A stretch of DNA of 64,000 nucleotides, taken from contig NZ_JAQEGR010000010.1 in NCBI RefSeq assembly GCF_027667425.1, forward strand, positions 1 through 64,000, written 5' to 3'. The position numbers and the translations under genes were made by a program. Source of the DNA: Fusicatenibacter saccharivorans (GTDB lineage Bacteria > Bacillota > Clostridia > Lachnospirales > Lachnospiraceae). This document shows positions 24,715-34,173 of this stretch, piece after piece (positions within the stretch are counted from its first letter, which is position 1; each line of letters opens with the position of its first letter). The notes under the pieces are model-generated. The model saw only the letters and a program-made list of their open reading frames with translations, was not told the origin of the DNA and did not search any database.

Positions 24715-26546
24715 GGTTTTACTCCCCTGCCGTCGGCACGCAGTCCATAGTTCCACGATGCCAGCGTTAAATTTGGATTGTAGCAGGGATCTCCTGCCTT
24801 TAACAGCCCAATCCAGCGGCTGCGCATAAATTCGATTTCCGACTGGAAGCGGCGCACCTTCTTCTCGTCATCCTCTGCTCCCCTGGATTTCGATTCATAA
24901 TGGTACAGCTCCACGTGCGGATTGTATACGATTTTATAACCTGCTTTTCCAATGCGCAGGCACAGATCAACATCATTGAAAGCGACGGACAGTTCTTCTT
25001 CAAAGCCGCCGACCTCCTCAAAAACCTCTTTTTTCATCATCATGCACGCTGCTGTCACCGCACTCACATTCATCTGGAGCGATGCCTTATGCAGGTAGCC
25101 GCTTCTTCCGCGCGCCAGACCTAAAAAGGCGTGGCCCGCAATGCCGCCGATACCGATGATGATACCCGCATGCTGCACCGTGTTGTCCGGGTAATACAGC
25201 TTCGCGCCGACCGCCCCGATCTGCGGTCTTTGCAGATTGGACACCATCTTTTCCATAAAATCGGGTGTGATAATTTCCATATCGTTATTGAGAAACAGGA
25301 GATACTCTCCCTTTGCCTCTTTGACGCCGAAATTATTGATCGCAGAATAGTTAAAGCCCTGTTTTGGATACTTCAGGACACGGATGCCCTGTGCTTCGAG
25401 TTCTTTGTAATAGGAAAACGTTGCTTCCTCAGTGCTGTTGTTCTCAATAATCAGAATCTCATAGGATGGATACATGCACTTCTTCTTAATGGATTCCAGA
25501 CAGGTGCGTAACGTATCGGCCTGATCCTTGTTCGGGATCAGAATCGAAACCAGAGGCGTTCCCCGCAGTTTATAATCTACATCGTAGAAGCCATAATCCG
25601 AACGCAGTGTGACGGTTCCCTCTTCGCCGCAGCGCGCAAGGTTTCCCTCAATTGCCTTTTTTCCGGCCTCATACGCGTACAGCTTGCTTGCCGGATTGTC
25701 TGCGGTGGAAGCGCTGTGGACCCTCCAGTGATATAAAACTCTCGGAATGTGTACAATTTTTCCCGCCATTTCCGTGCAGCGGAAGATATAATCATAATCC
25801 TGCGCCCCATTGTATTCCGGACGAAGGCCGCCGGTTTTCTCCGCAATCTCCCGCCGTACAACGAAGAAATGGCAGATATAATTGTTTGACCGCAGCAGAT
25901 CCAGATTGAAATCCGGTTTGAAATGCGGCTGGAAATACTCGGACAGATCGGTCCGTACCTTGTCCTCATCGGTATAAAAAGCATCGATGGACGGATCTTT
26001 TTCCAGACGGATGGCAATTTCAAAGAGTGCATCCGGCGCAAGCAGATCGTCGTGATCCATAAAACCGACGAAATTTCCCGCTGCTGCGGCAAGCGCTGCA
26101 TTTGTATTCTCTGCAATGCCGATATTTTCCGGAATCGGAACGTTCTTTACGCGCGGATCTTTTCCGGTATACTCTTTCAGGATGCGCGCCATCGTCTCAT
26201 CCTCCGGGCTGGCATTTCCGATCACCAGTTCCCAGTTTTCATAACTCTGTTTTTCCAGGGATTCGATCATCTGACGCAGAAAAATTTCCGGCGTACGGTA
26301 AGCCGGAACAACAACGCTGATCTTCGGACAATAAGAAAATTTATGATTTTTCTGACACGCCAGGTCCTCCTCTTTTGCGCAGTACTGCTCCCGCCACGGT
26401 CCGTACGGAACCTCCTCCGGCTCCATCCTCTCCGAAAGACGGATCAGGAATTCCTTTGGGCCATAATGTTTCAGGTAACGCAGTCCCTTCTGTATGTTGT
26501 AAGGTTTCAATTTCCGTATAAAACGGAGCCATTTCATATCTGACAC
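24702..26546 (-). CDS. Two-domain family 2 glycosyltransferase
   Basis: This 614-residue protein carries two GT-A domains in tandem. The first starts at about residue 74 (ISVVVPAYRTPEIF, with FMDHDDLLAPDAL as metal site) and the second at about 345 (VSILIPNKDQADTL, with LFLNNDMEIITPDF and VAFNDVDLCLRIGKAGY). Such double enzymes add two different sugars or alternate linkages in O-antigen or rhamnan synthesis. The N-terminal helix KGLRYLKHYGPKEFLIRLS resembles the start of the transferase at 31940. The start is GTG at 26544-26546 with AAGGAG nine bases upstream; the in-frame ATG nine bases later is less well spaced. Confidence 0.87.
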   Translation of the reverse strand: MSDMKWLRFIRKLKPYNIQKGLRYLKHYGPKEFLIRLSERMEPEEVPYGPWREQYCAKEEDLACQKNHKFSYCPKISVVVPAYRTPEIFLRQMIESLEKQSYENWELVIGNASPEDETMARILKEYTGKDPRVKNVPIPENIGIAENTNAALAAAAGNFVGFMDHDDLLAPDALFEIAIRLEKDPSIDAFYTDEDKVRTDLSEYFQPHFKPDFNLDLLRSNNYICHFFVVRREIAEKTGGLRPEYNGAQDYDYIFRCTEMAGKIVHIPRVLYHWRVHSASTADNPASKLYAYEAGKKAIEGNLARCGEEGTVTLRSDYGFYDVDYKLRGTPLVSILIPNKDQADTLRTCLESIKKKCMYPSYEILIIENNSTEEATFSYYKELEAQGIRVLKYPKQGFNYSAINNFGVKEAKGEYLLFLNNDMEIITPDFMEKMVSNLQRPQIGAVGAKLYYPDNTVQHAGIIIGIGGIAGHAFLGLARGRSGYLHKASLQMNVSAVTAACMMMKKEVFEEVGGFEEELSVAFNDVDLCLRIGKAGYKIVYNPHVELYHYESKSRGAEDDEKKVRRFQSEIEFMRSRWIGLLKAGDPCYNPNLTLASWNYGLRADGRGVKPWTK

Positions 26547-26611
26547 TTTTTTTAACTCCTTGGGGTTTTTGTTTTTCAGGTTTTTTGTTTTTTCCGTATG
26601 AACTCGTTCGC

Positions 26612-26640
26612 ATTATACTCTATTTTACTGCATTTTGCAA
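26612..26640 (-). promoter_or_regulatory. Promoter of the 24.7-26.5 kb glycosyltransferase pair
   Basis: On the minus strand TTGCAA (26635-26640) and TATAAT (26612-26617) are exactly 17 bases apart. Confidence 0.65.
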
Positions 26641-26694
26641 ATCCCGACTGAAAATATTAAGAAATTATGTGTTTCTTCCCTGCTCGCTTTATGT

Positions 26695-26700
26695 TATAAT
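26695..26700 (+). promoter_or_regulatory. Extended -10 element of the D,D-carboxypeptidase gene
   Basis: TATAAT with the upstream TG of an extended -10 lies about 90 bases before the start codon. No good -35 box is visible at 17 bases. Confidence 0.45.
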
Positions 26701-26788
26701 AATAAAAGTGTGTCTAATACATTTTAGAGAGATCCGCTGCCCGGACAGTCTTATGCAGCTGTACCCGCTGGATCAGAAGGAGTGAGTT

Positions 26789-28096
26789 ATGATTAGAAAG
26801 AATTCTGCAGCCCGCACATTTTTATGCCTGTTGCTTGCTTTTGTTTTTGCCGCGTCCTGCCTCCCGCAGACGATTTTTGCCACAACCGATAAAAAAACAG
26901 TCACCACCTGGCCCGAAGGACCGGAAAACAATTCCGGCGCTGTCTGTTTACTCGATGCCGATACTGGTGCTGTTTTATACGATAAAAACATGGACGAGCA
27001 GCGCTATCCTGCCAGCATCACCAAGATTCTGACGGCTCTGCTGATCATTGAAAACAAGCAGATGACCGACACCGTTACCTTCGGCGAACATGCTGTCAGC
27101 GAATCCATTCCGGGAAATGCCCGCATCAACGTTCAGCTTGGCGAAACGATCACAGTGGAGGATGCTCTTCACGCGATTCTTCTTGCCTCGGCAAATGAGG
27201 TCTGCACACAGCTTGCCATCGACATTGCCGGAAGCGAGGAAGGTTTCGCCGCCATGATGAACGAACGCGCCGCTGCACTTGGTTGCACGAATACCCATTT
27301 TGTCAATGCAAACGGTCTGCCAGATCCGAACCACTACACCAGTGCACACGATATGGCACTCATTATGCAGGAGTGCATCAAAAACGAGACCTTCTGCCGC
27401 ATCGAGTCCGATCTGACCTACACAATTCAGCCGACCAATATGACCTCGACACCGCGTGATCTTCAGAACCACCACGCATTGCTGTTCCAGGACGGTCAGT
27501 GGGGATACAAGGGTGCTTTCGCCGGAAAGACCGGTTATACCGATGAGGCACACAACACACTCGTTACCGCTGCCAAGCGAGGCAATATGACGCTGGTCTG
27601 CGTTGTTTTAACCTGTGATAACCTCGATTATATCAACGATACCCGTACCGTACTTGATTTCGGTTATGATAATTTTACACATTATACCCTGAAGAACGCA
27701 AAAAAGGAAAGTCTTTCCGGTGTGGTAACGCTTCCAAAGAATGCGAAAATTGAAACTGCAACCTACACCGATCCGGACGGCGCTTCCGTTGAGGAACCGT
27801 ACACCCGCCAGTATTTTTTCGATGATCACTTCATCGGAACAGCCGAGGTTTCCGCTCCATGTACTGTTTCCGACAGTTCTTCGGTTTCCTCCGATTCATC
27901 AGAAGAAACCGACAGCACAGATATTCCAACACCGGAAGAAACCAAGAAAATTTCTTTTCTCTCCACACTGCTCTATATTCTGCTTGGCCTGAACGGTGTC
28001 GCTTTTCTGATTCTGATCATTGTCGTGATCAACAACGCGAGAAAGAGACGGAAACGCAGAAACAGACGCCGCAATAACCGAAACAAACGGCACTGA
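26789..28096 (+). CDS. D-alanyl-D-alanine carboxypeptidase (PBP5/6 family)
   Basis: The 435-residue protein has a signal peptide (cleavage likely after TIFA, near residue 31) and a peptidase S11 domain with the SxxK nucleophile in PASITKILTAL, the SxN motif in LASANEVC and KTG in FAGKTGYTD. It trims the terminal D-Ala of peptidoglycan stem peptides. After a Ser/Thr-rich spacer comes one C-terminal membrane segment and a very basic tail (RKRRKRRNRRRNNRNKRH), in place of the usual amphipathic anchor. AAGGAG is six bases before the ATG. It is the only plus-strand gene in the left part of the glycan region and is flanked by minus-strand glycosyltransferases. Confidence 0.94.
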   Translation: MIRKNSAARTFLCLLLAFVFAASCLPQTIFATTDKKTVTTWPEGPENNSGAVCLLDADTGAVLYDKNMDEQRYPASITKILTALLIIENKQMTDTVTFGEHAVSESIPGNARINVQLGETITVEDALHAILLASANEVCTQLAIDIAGSEEGFAAMMNERAAALGCTNTHFVNANGLPDPNHYTSAHDMALIMQECIKNETFCRIESDLTYTIQPTNMTSTPRDLQNHHALLFQDGQWGYKGAFAGKTGYTDEAHNTLVTAAKRGNMTLVCVVLTCDNLDYINDTRTVLDFGYDNFTHYTLKNAKKESLSGVVTLPKNAKIETATYTDPDGASVEEPYTRQYFFDDHFIGTAEVSAPCTVSDSSSVSSDSSEETDSTDIPTPEETKKISFLSTLLYILLGLNGVAFLILIIVVINNARKRRKRRNRRRNNRNKRH

Positions 28097-28113
28097 TCTT
28101 CTAATTTATAAGC

Positions 28114-28226
28114 AATCAGGACCTCCCGTCCAACGGATGATCCTGATTCAAGAGTTCGACGGAAGTCGAACTTTCCTATAAGAAGTAAAGAATGGCATCG
28201 AAAACGCAACCGATTTCGATGCCATT
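28114..28226. repeat. Three consecutive perfect hairpins between convergent genes
   Basis: Three inverted repeats follow one another: 28114-28121 with 28141-28148 (8 bp), 28153-28160 with 28165-28172 (8 bp, GGAA loop), and 28191-28203 with 28214-28226 (13 bp). None has a clear T run on the plus strand. They may act together as a bidirectional terminator between the carboxypeptidase gene and the glycosyltransferase at 28291, or be a repetitive element. Confidence 0.55.
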
Positions 28227-28290
28227 TGGGTATAACGCAGAGCTACCGCCAGAAATATTTGCTAGTGCGACAGCCCTTTTTGTTGCTTAT

Positions 28291-30504
28291 TTATTTTCCA
28301 AGATACTGTTCTAAAATCTGTGGTTCGATTCTTTTCCAGTTTCTTTCCTTTACCGTCTCTTCTGCTCCCGTATCCAGTTTTTTCCTCAGTTCCGCATCTG
28401 TCAGAATACGCTCAATCGCCGCTTTTGCCTCCGCGAGATTTCCCTGCGGATAGAGAATACAGTTTTCCCCATCTTTCAGGTATTCCAGATTGCCACCGTT
28501 CGGCACAGCAACGACGTAGCCGCCGGACGCCATCATCTCAAGCGGCGGATAGGAAAAGCTTTCCAGCAGGCTTGTTTTCAGCAGGATATCACACGCCGCA
28601 TAGACTTCCGGTGTTTTTTCATATGGAACCCGGTGTAAAAAGCGGTCCACGCGGTACCAGGATTTCGGATTTCCATTGTAGGACATGTACCAGATCTCGA
28701 ATTTTTCCAGATCCAGCTGTTCCACGATACGGAAGCTCTCGTCCACGTTTTTATGCTCCGCGCTGCAGTCTCCCTCGATCAGAATCCGAATTTTTCCCTG
28801 CAGATCCCGCCCCCGTTTCGGATAGAAGGACGGATCGATGCCGTTCGGAAGATAGGCTGCTTCGGTATGGTATTCCTCCCGCAGCCAGTTCTGACACCAT
28901 TTGGAAATGGTTACGTACTCCATCGGGCTCCTCATCCGGTAAGTCGCCGAAGTTGCGATCCGGTACGGGCTTCCCGGCGGATAAAATCCAACTTCAAAAT
29001 TCTGCACCAGATATTTTTTCTTTCGGATCTTGCTGGACTGTTCGACGAACTCTGCGGTATTCCACATCGTCGCTACCGCAAGATCCAGCGTTCCCTGCAG
29101 TTTCTCTCGCTCGGCCGACAGCACCGGAAAATGGAAATCACCCTCATGATACCACTCCGCCTCCCCTTCCAGAGTAAAGAGGCTGACCTGCGCTCCTGCT
29201 TTTACCAGCATTTCCGCATGAAGAAGTGCAACGCGGATGCCTCCGCTGATCTCCATCGCTGGAAGCACAAAGGCACAGCGTAGATTCCAGTGGCGCTCCA
29301 CCCACTCGCAAATCCCGGTGGCATGAAAGATTGTGACACACTCGCGGCTGCACCGGCCATATGCCCGTCCGGCAATGGCTTTTCGTGCCGGTTCGTCGTC
29401 GATCAGCCACTGCAGTTTTTCCAACCACTCCGCTTCGTCTCGGCAGAGTACGCCGTCTTCTCCATCCTGTACCATCTCAGCAAAAGCGCCGAGATTGCTG
29501 GCTGCTGTCACAGTCTGCACCAGAGCCGCTTCCACCCATTTATTTTCCGATTTCGCACGGTTAAAAATCGTATCGGTAAGCGGAGCCAAGTTGATATCCA
29601 CCGACGCAATCCGCTCCGGCAGTTTTTGGTAATCGACAAAGCCCTCCATCTGGATCTGGGAAGCAAACAGTTTCAGCTCCACCGGGAGTTCCAGAATTCC
29701 CACGATGAGGAGTTCCAGGTTCGGATTTTTGCCAAGCAACTGTTTCAGCACCGGAACGATCATCTCGATGTCGTCCAGATGCGTCGCACTGCCGCTGAAA
29801 TAGCCAAGGCGTACTTTTTTCGCCGTTCCATCTGCTTCGTTCTTTTTCTGTTTTTCTTTTAACACCGCCTCGGACAGTAGCAGCATCTCATCTGACGCAC
29901 AGTTGCGGTTGATCAGCACCTCCGGTACGTACTGCTTCAGTTCTTCTGCCAGCGCCGCTGTCGTCGTAACCGCCGCATCGCAGAGGGAAAGCAGCTCGCC
30001 CATGTTTCGGACATTCTGATCGTATGCCTGCCGTTCTTCCGGCTGCATCCGGTCGAGAAACGGAATCTGATCGGTGTATTTCGTATCGATCACAAGATCA
30101 TCCACATCGTACCACAGAGGCTTGTTCATCTGCTTTGCCATTGTGGCAAATTCCCGCAGGGTGTCCGTCATCGGGCAGCGGAAAATCACGAACGCGCCGT
30201 AGCAACGTACCATCCAGGGCTTCAGCTCCTGAAAATAAACCGTATCACACGTATATCCGCCTGCCTCCAGCTGCTCCATCTGATGCACCACGCGGTACCG
30301 GTGTGGATGCGGCAGCTGTTCATTGCAGCCACTGATAAAGAGAATATCCCGGTAGACCCGGGATTTTTCTCTCTGAAACTCTTTTTCTTTTTTTGCCCGC
30401 GCAAGGTACCCTTTCGTACGCCCAGCCAGACCGCCGATTCCTTCTTCTGCAACAGCTTTTTTTAATTTTGCTGTCAGCACTGAAATTTTTTCCAAACGTT
30501 TCAC
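28291..30504 (-). CDS. Two-module GT-B glycosyltransferase (family 4-like)
   Basis: The 737-residue protein contains two GT-B units. After a basic helical start (about 1-45), the first unit (about 50-385) has LFISGCNEQLPHPHRYRV, RLGYFSGSATHLDDI and the donor-site-like SENKWVEAALVQT. The second (about 395-735) has FVLPAMEISGGIRVALLHAEML, LPNGIDPSFYPKRGR and LLESFSYPPLEMMASGG with the family 4 E-x7-E arrangement. Fused retaining transferases of this sort occur in rhamnan and O-antigen clusters. It is the last gene of the nine-gene operon starting at rfbC. Sugar specificity unknown. Confidence 0.82.
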   Translation of the reverse strand: MKRLEKISVLTAKLKKAVAEEGIGGLAGRTKGYLARAKKEKEFQREKSRVYRDILFISGCNEQLPHPHRYRVVHQMEQLEAGGYTCDTVYFQELKPWMVRCYGAFVIFRCPMTDTLREFATMAKQMNKPLWYDVDDLVIDTKYTDQIPFLDRMQPEERQAYDQNVRNMGELLSLCDAAVTTTAALAEELKQYVPEVLINRNCASDEMLLLSEAVLKEKQKKNEADGTAKKVRLGYFSGSATHLDDIEMIVPVLKQLLGKNPNLELLIVGILELPVELKLFASQIQMEGFVDYQKLPERIASVDINLAPLTDTIFNRAKSENKWVEAALVQTVTAASNLGAFAEMVQDGEDGVLCRDEAEWLEKLQWLIDDEPARKAIAGRAYGRCSRECVTIFHATGICEWVERHWNLRCAFVLPAMEISGGIRVALLHAEMLVKAGAQVSLFTLEGEAEWYHEGDFHFPVLSAEREKLQGTLDLAVATMWNTAEFVEQSSKIRKKKYLVQNFEVGFYPPGSPYRIATSATYRMRSPMEYVTISKWCQNWLREEYHTEAAYLPNGIDPSFYPKRGRDLQGKIRILIEGDCSAEHKNVDESFRIVEQLDLEKFEIWYMSYNGNPKSWYRVDRFLHRVPYEKTPEVYAACDILLKTSLLESFSYPPLEMMASGGYVVAVPNGGNLEYLKDGENCILYPQGNLAEAKAAIERILTDAELRKKLDTGAEETVKERNWKRIEPQILEQYLGK

Positions 30505-30525
30505 CGCTTTCTTTCTCTGTTCCGC

Positions 30526-31959
30526 TTACCGCAATCCGTAGTAGTTCTGCAAGTACATCGGATAGATGATTCTCGCCCAAGTAAATGCCGCTAATGCCGC
30601 TGCCGCCACACAGACCAGAATACAGAACAATTTTTCATACTTCTGTAGTTTTTTCTCCCGTTTCAGGAACGCCTGCACACCCTTCGTCACGAAATACATC
30701 AGCGGAATCAGCATCGGCATGCTGTATCGTCCCTGCGGCTGAAAATCAGAACTGTAGGAGTAATACGCATTCAGATAATTCGGGATCAGCAGGGCAAACA
30801 CATTAGCCCAGGTAAACCATCCCAGTTTACTCCATTTTCTCTTCGTTTTTCCGGTAAGAGCCGTCTGCGTGCCGTCTGCATTCCAGAAGAAAAAGTCTCT
30901 CTGGCAACAGTTCCGCATCAGAATGAGACCGACAAGAAGACAGCAGAGGTACGGAACAATAATCATCGTGGAAAGATAAATCTTATTGTAGCCAAACGCG
31001 CCGACAAAGCTGTACAGCACTGTTACCAGCCAGTCATGTTCCAGAAAACTCGGCTTATAGAAGATCATATGCAACATGGAGCCTCCTTTTTTCTGGAAGG
31101 TCTTGATGTGCGACGGCTTGTACTGGTATCTTGCATACAGTTCCGCGCTTGCGCTCGATGCCTGGCGTCCCAGAAAATCTCCTCCATAGAGAATAGCATT
31201 TCGAATAAACCACCACAGAGCAATGACACAGACGATCACCAAAATAAAAAGACCTTTTTGGATCATTTCTTTCCATCGTTCTTTGACCGGTTTCGACTGG
31301 TCCGTCAGCATCGTTCCCACAAAGTAGAAAAACGTCATCAGAATAAATCCATACGCATTGTAATACGACAAGAAACAGATTCCCATTCCAACGGCCGATA
31401 CCGCACACGTGGTCCAGCTCCATCCCTCTTTGTACGCCTTTACCCAGGAATAAAAGATAATGGCCGTCGAACACATTGCAAGCGCGTCGCAGTTGACATA
31501 GGAATATAAAATCACATTGCCCGGCAGGAAAACCACCAGAGTCGTAAACATCCATGCGTAGCGTCTTGGAAACAACAGCTTTGCCGTCTTTAAGACCACC
31601 CAGGCAGTAAGCGCTCCCAGCAGAACATTTACAAAACGGGCGGAAATGAGCAGCATCCACTCATCCGTGGAAAACAGGCTCATCCCCTTCATCAAAACTG
31701 CAGATGCCATATAGGAGAGAATCGGATTGAATGCATAGGAAATCCCCCAATCCTCATTCCGAATCAGCGGTTCGTCACCCCGCGGAAGCTTCCCATATTC
31801 ATAAATGAACTGTGGAATCTGATACCGCATTGATTCATCCGACGAGAAATTGTATCGCTGCGTACAGGACCACAAAAAGTAAAACAGGAATACGCCGAAT
31901 ACAAACAGAATCTCGATTCTGCGTTCTCTGCTCACATCCTTACTGCAGTTTTTTCTCAT
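30526..31959 (-). CDS. GT-C fold membrane glycosyltransferase
   Basis: The protein is 477 residues with about eleven to twelve membrane segments. The first external loop carries acidic residues (NFSSDESMRYQIPQFI) at the position of the GT-C catalytic Asp/Glu, and a late loop has QPQGRYSMPMLIPL, a pattern found in family 39/DUF2142-like proteins. Such enzymes use polyprenyl-phosphate sugars outside the cell to add side branches. The ATG at 31957-31959 is preferred (AAAGGA ten bases before it); an in-frame TTG at 31968 is the alternative. It overlaps the end of the upstream transferase gene. A flippase-like pair at 42.8-43.5 kb could supply its lipid-linked donor. Confidence 0.75.
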   Translation of the reverse strand: MRKNCSKDVSRERRIEILFVFGVFLFYFLWSCTQRYNFSSDESMRYQIPQFIYEYGKLPRGDEPLIRNEDWGISYAFNPILSYMASAVLMKGMSLFSTDEWMLLISARFVNVLLGALTAWVVLKTAKLLFPRRYAWMFTTLVVFLPGNVILYSYVNCDALAMCSTAIIFYSWVKAYKEGWSWTTCAVSAVGMGICFLSYYNAYGFILMTFFYFVGTMLTDQSKPVKERWKEMIQKGLFILVIVCVIALWWFIRNAILYGGDFLGRQASSASAELYARYQYKPSHIKTFQKKGGSMLHMIFYKPSFLEHDWLVTVLYSFVGAFGYNKIYLSTMIIVPYLCCLLVGLILMRNCCQRDFFFWNADGTQTALTGKTKRKWSKLGWFTWANVFALLIPNYLNAYYSYSSDFQPQGRYSMPMLIPLMYFVTKGVQAFLKREKKLQKYEKLFCILVCVAAAALAAFTWARIIYPMYLQNYYGLR

Positions 31960-33181
31960 CTTCCTCAATTCCTTTTAGCATACTTGCGTAAACTTTTTCG
32001 GCTTCTTTGTACCAGGAGGTTCCCTTTACGAAATCCATTCCCTTTTTGCGGATTGTAGCCAGCTCATCCGGGTGGTTGAAGTAATATTCCATTCTATCTG
32101 CGATCTGGATCGGATCATAGTCAACCAGAATGGAGTTTTCCTCATTTACCATCCAACTGCTGTTTGCACCCTTGGAGCAGACAGCGACCGAGTTGCAGGC
32201 CATAACCTCGAACGGTACGAGGGAAAGGTTGGTATTCGAAATAACAAGGCACATATCACAGATCGCATAGGAATCTGCCAGCACCTGCGGTGTTACGATA
32301 CCTAAATTTCTGTGTTTGAACGGAATCTCATAGCCGCTGACATCCCATCCCGCGAAAACAACCTCGATCTCCGGCATTCTGCGGCACAGCTCATTGAGTG
32401 CCAGCATACCGAGCTCAAAATCACGTCTCGGGGTAACCGGGCGGGCATAGAAGAAAACTCTCTTCTCGTTGTCCTGCTTTTCCTTCGGCTGATATACCTT
32501 GTCATCGTAGGAGAAATGGAAGCTGTCTGCCTGCATGCCGTATTCATTTCTCATGATATCCCGCAGCCAGTCTCCTGCTGTGATTCCTCGGAATCCCATC
32601 TTGTACGTGTTCTCTGCAAACTCATACTCCGAACCGTGTGCATAGAAATGCGGCTCGAAATCCTGTACGAAGTAAAACTTCGAAATCGTATTCTGGAATT
32701 TTCTTACGTAGTAAGCGGTGGTCCAGGAGGTTGCTACGGTTGCATGTGCAAATTTCATCTGGGATACATCGCAGTAAACTTCTACTTCCGGCACAAGAAG
32801 CGGGAAGTACTCTTTTAGGAATTTGCGGATGGACGCATTATCCTGAAAATTCGGGGACATGTAGAGATAAACTCTACTGTGGAAACCGAGGCGCTCCAGG
32901 TTGGAAATAAAACGGAAAATGGTGGTATGACCGCCGGAACCAGGTCCCATTTCCGGTACAACCCAATTCAGGATCTTTTTCTTGTCGTTTTTATGTTTCT
33001 CATACTCTTTTTGATTGAACGGGATCGGATCGTTGTCTACGACAAATCTGTAAAATCCGATGACGTTGTTCTTCGGCGGTACAGCCGGCTCATTGCCCTG
33101 TTTTGCGCGCTCAATCGTTTCTTTTAATCCATGATTCTTCAGATACCGTAACGCACGGTATGCTACATTTGGTTTTTTCAC
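31940..33181 (-). CDS. Family 4 glycosyltransferase, WsaF-like rhamnosyltransferase
   Basis: The 413-residue protein resembles WsaF of Geobacillus stearothermophilus, a GT-B beta-1,2-rhamnosyltransferase of surface-layer glycan synthesis. Visible landmarks are NWVVPEMGPGSGGHTTIFRF in the acceptor domain, YFVQDFEPHFYAHGSEY, RVFFYARPVTPRRDFELG and LVPFEVMACNSVAVC in the donor domain. The N-terminal helix ALRYLKNHGLKETIER resembles that of the double transferase at 24702. The donor is likely dTDP-L-rhamnose, in keeping with rfbC at the head of the operon. The assignment rests on remembered sequence pattern, not on an alignment. Confidence 0.8.
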   Translation of the reverse strand: MKKPNVAYRALRYLKNHGLKETIERAKQGNEPAVPPKNNVIGFYRFVVDNDPIPFNQKEYEKHKNDKKKILNWVVPEMGPGSGGHTTIFRFISNLERLGFHSRVYLYMSPNFQDNASIRKFLKEYFPLLVPEVEVYCDVSQMKFAHATVATSWTTAYYVRKFQNTISKFYFVQDFEPHFYAHGSEYEFAENTYKMGFRGITAGDWLRDIMRNEYGMQADSFHFSYDDKVYQPKEKQDNEKRVFFYARPVTPRRDFELGMLALNELCRRMPEIEVVFAGWDVSGYEIPFKHRNLGIVTPQVLADSYAICDMCLVISNTNLSLVPFEVMACNSVAVCSKGANSSWMVNEENSILVDYDPIQIADRMEYYFNHPDELATIRKKGMDFVKGTSWYKEAEKVYASMLKGIEEDEKKLQ

Positions 33182-33199
33182 GTTTCTTTTTCCTTTCTT

Positions 33200-34171
33200 C
33201 TATGCATGTCTCTGATCGTACTGCTGCGAAATGTGACGATCCAGGAACTGTTGTTTCCGTTTGGAATACAGATGGTATTTTCCGCCGAGATAGCCGCCCA
33301 CAAAGCGGTCAAAATTGCGAAACAGGGAATAAAATGCCCAGTGGATTTTCTCTTTTTTACTGAGCGGCTGCTGACGGATATACACGCAGTCCCCTCTCAC
33401 CTGACGGTACAGCATGCCCGGAAGCTGCGTCCATTTCTGTGCAATCATATACTGATGAACTTCATATAATCCCTTCTGCTCATCATAATACCGTTTGAAA
33501 TACGTTCTGAGTTTGAAATTGTGGGAATGATATACCGGTGCATACGGGCAGTATACTTTTTTGAATCCGAGTTCAATCATCTTTCTCGCCCAGATCTGAT
33601 CCTCGGCAAAGTTGACATCCTCATACGGATATTTTTCAAAAATATCTCTTCGGATACAGGAGTTATTGTCGGAGAAAAACGCCAGATAATGACGATATCC
33701 TTCTTCTCTTTCGTAGCGTTCCGGATCATCAAGGTGGAAAATCGTATTAGTTTCTCCAAATCCTTTAAAATGGCCGTCCAGATCACGCTTGTCAAGCAGA
33801 TTGCAGTCCGGATACGGATAATGAATCCCGAATCCTCCCACGATTTCCGGGTCCATCTTCATGGCATCAATGAAATTCTGCAGCCAGGTATCGGTCGCTG
33901 GAAGCGCATCCTGCGTAATAAAGATGATATACGTTCCGTTTCCTTTGGAAGCACCATAGTTTCTCGTTTTTCCATGTCCAAATTCGGACGGCTCAATCTG
34001 AAACAAACGGCATGGATATTTGCGGATCACATCGAGAGTTCCGTCCTTTGACCCGGAATCCACGCAAATTACTTCATATTCATACTCTGTCTTCTGTTTG
34101 AAAACGGCATCCAGCACTTTTTCAAACAGATGCCCACCATTTTTGGTAGGAATGACAATGGATACATCCAT
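33200..34171 (-). CDS. Family 2 rhamnosyltransferase-like protein
   Basis: The 323-residue protein has a GT-A fold: VSIVIPTKNGGHLFEKV, CVDSGSKDGTLDV, PSEFGHGKTRNYGAS, the FITQDALPATD metal-site region and FAEDQIWARKMIELGF. It shares the PSEF-x-HG-x-TR and TQDA-x-P signature with 19990-20943 and with known rhamnosyltransferases. The C-terminal part is basic and amphipathic. It starts two bases after the stop of the kinase/coiled-coil gene, so it is certainly in the same operon. Its place beside the cap and export genes suggests that it builds the main chain. Confidence 0.85.
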   Translation of the reverse strand: MDVSIVIPTKNGGHLFEKVLDAVFKQKTEYEYEVICVDSGSKDGTLDVIRKYPCRLFQIEPSEFGHGKTRNYGASKGNGTYIIFITQDALPATDTWLQNFIDAMKMDPEIVGGFGIHYPYPDCNLLDKRDLDGHFKGFGETNTIFHLDDPERYEREEGYRHYLAFFSDNNSCIRRDIFEKYPYEDVNFAEDQIWARKMIELGFKKVYCPYAPVYHSHNFKLRTYFKRYYDEQKGLYEVHQYMIAQKWTQLPGMLYRQVRGDCVYIRQQPLSKKEKIHWAFYSLFRNFDRFVGGYLGGKYHLYSKRKQQFLDRHISQQYDQRHA

Positions 34172-34173
34172 AG

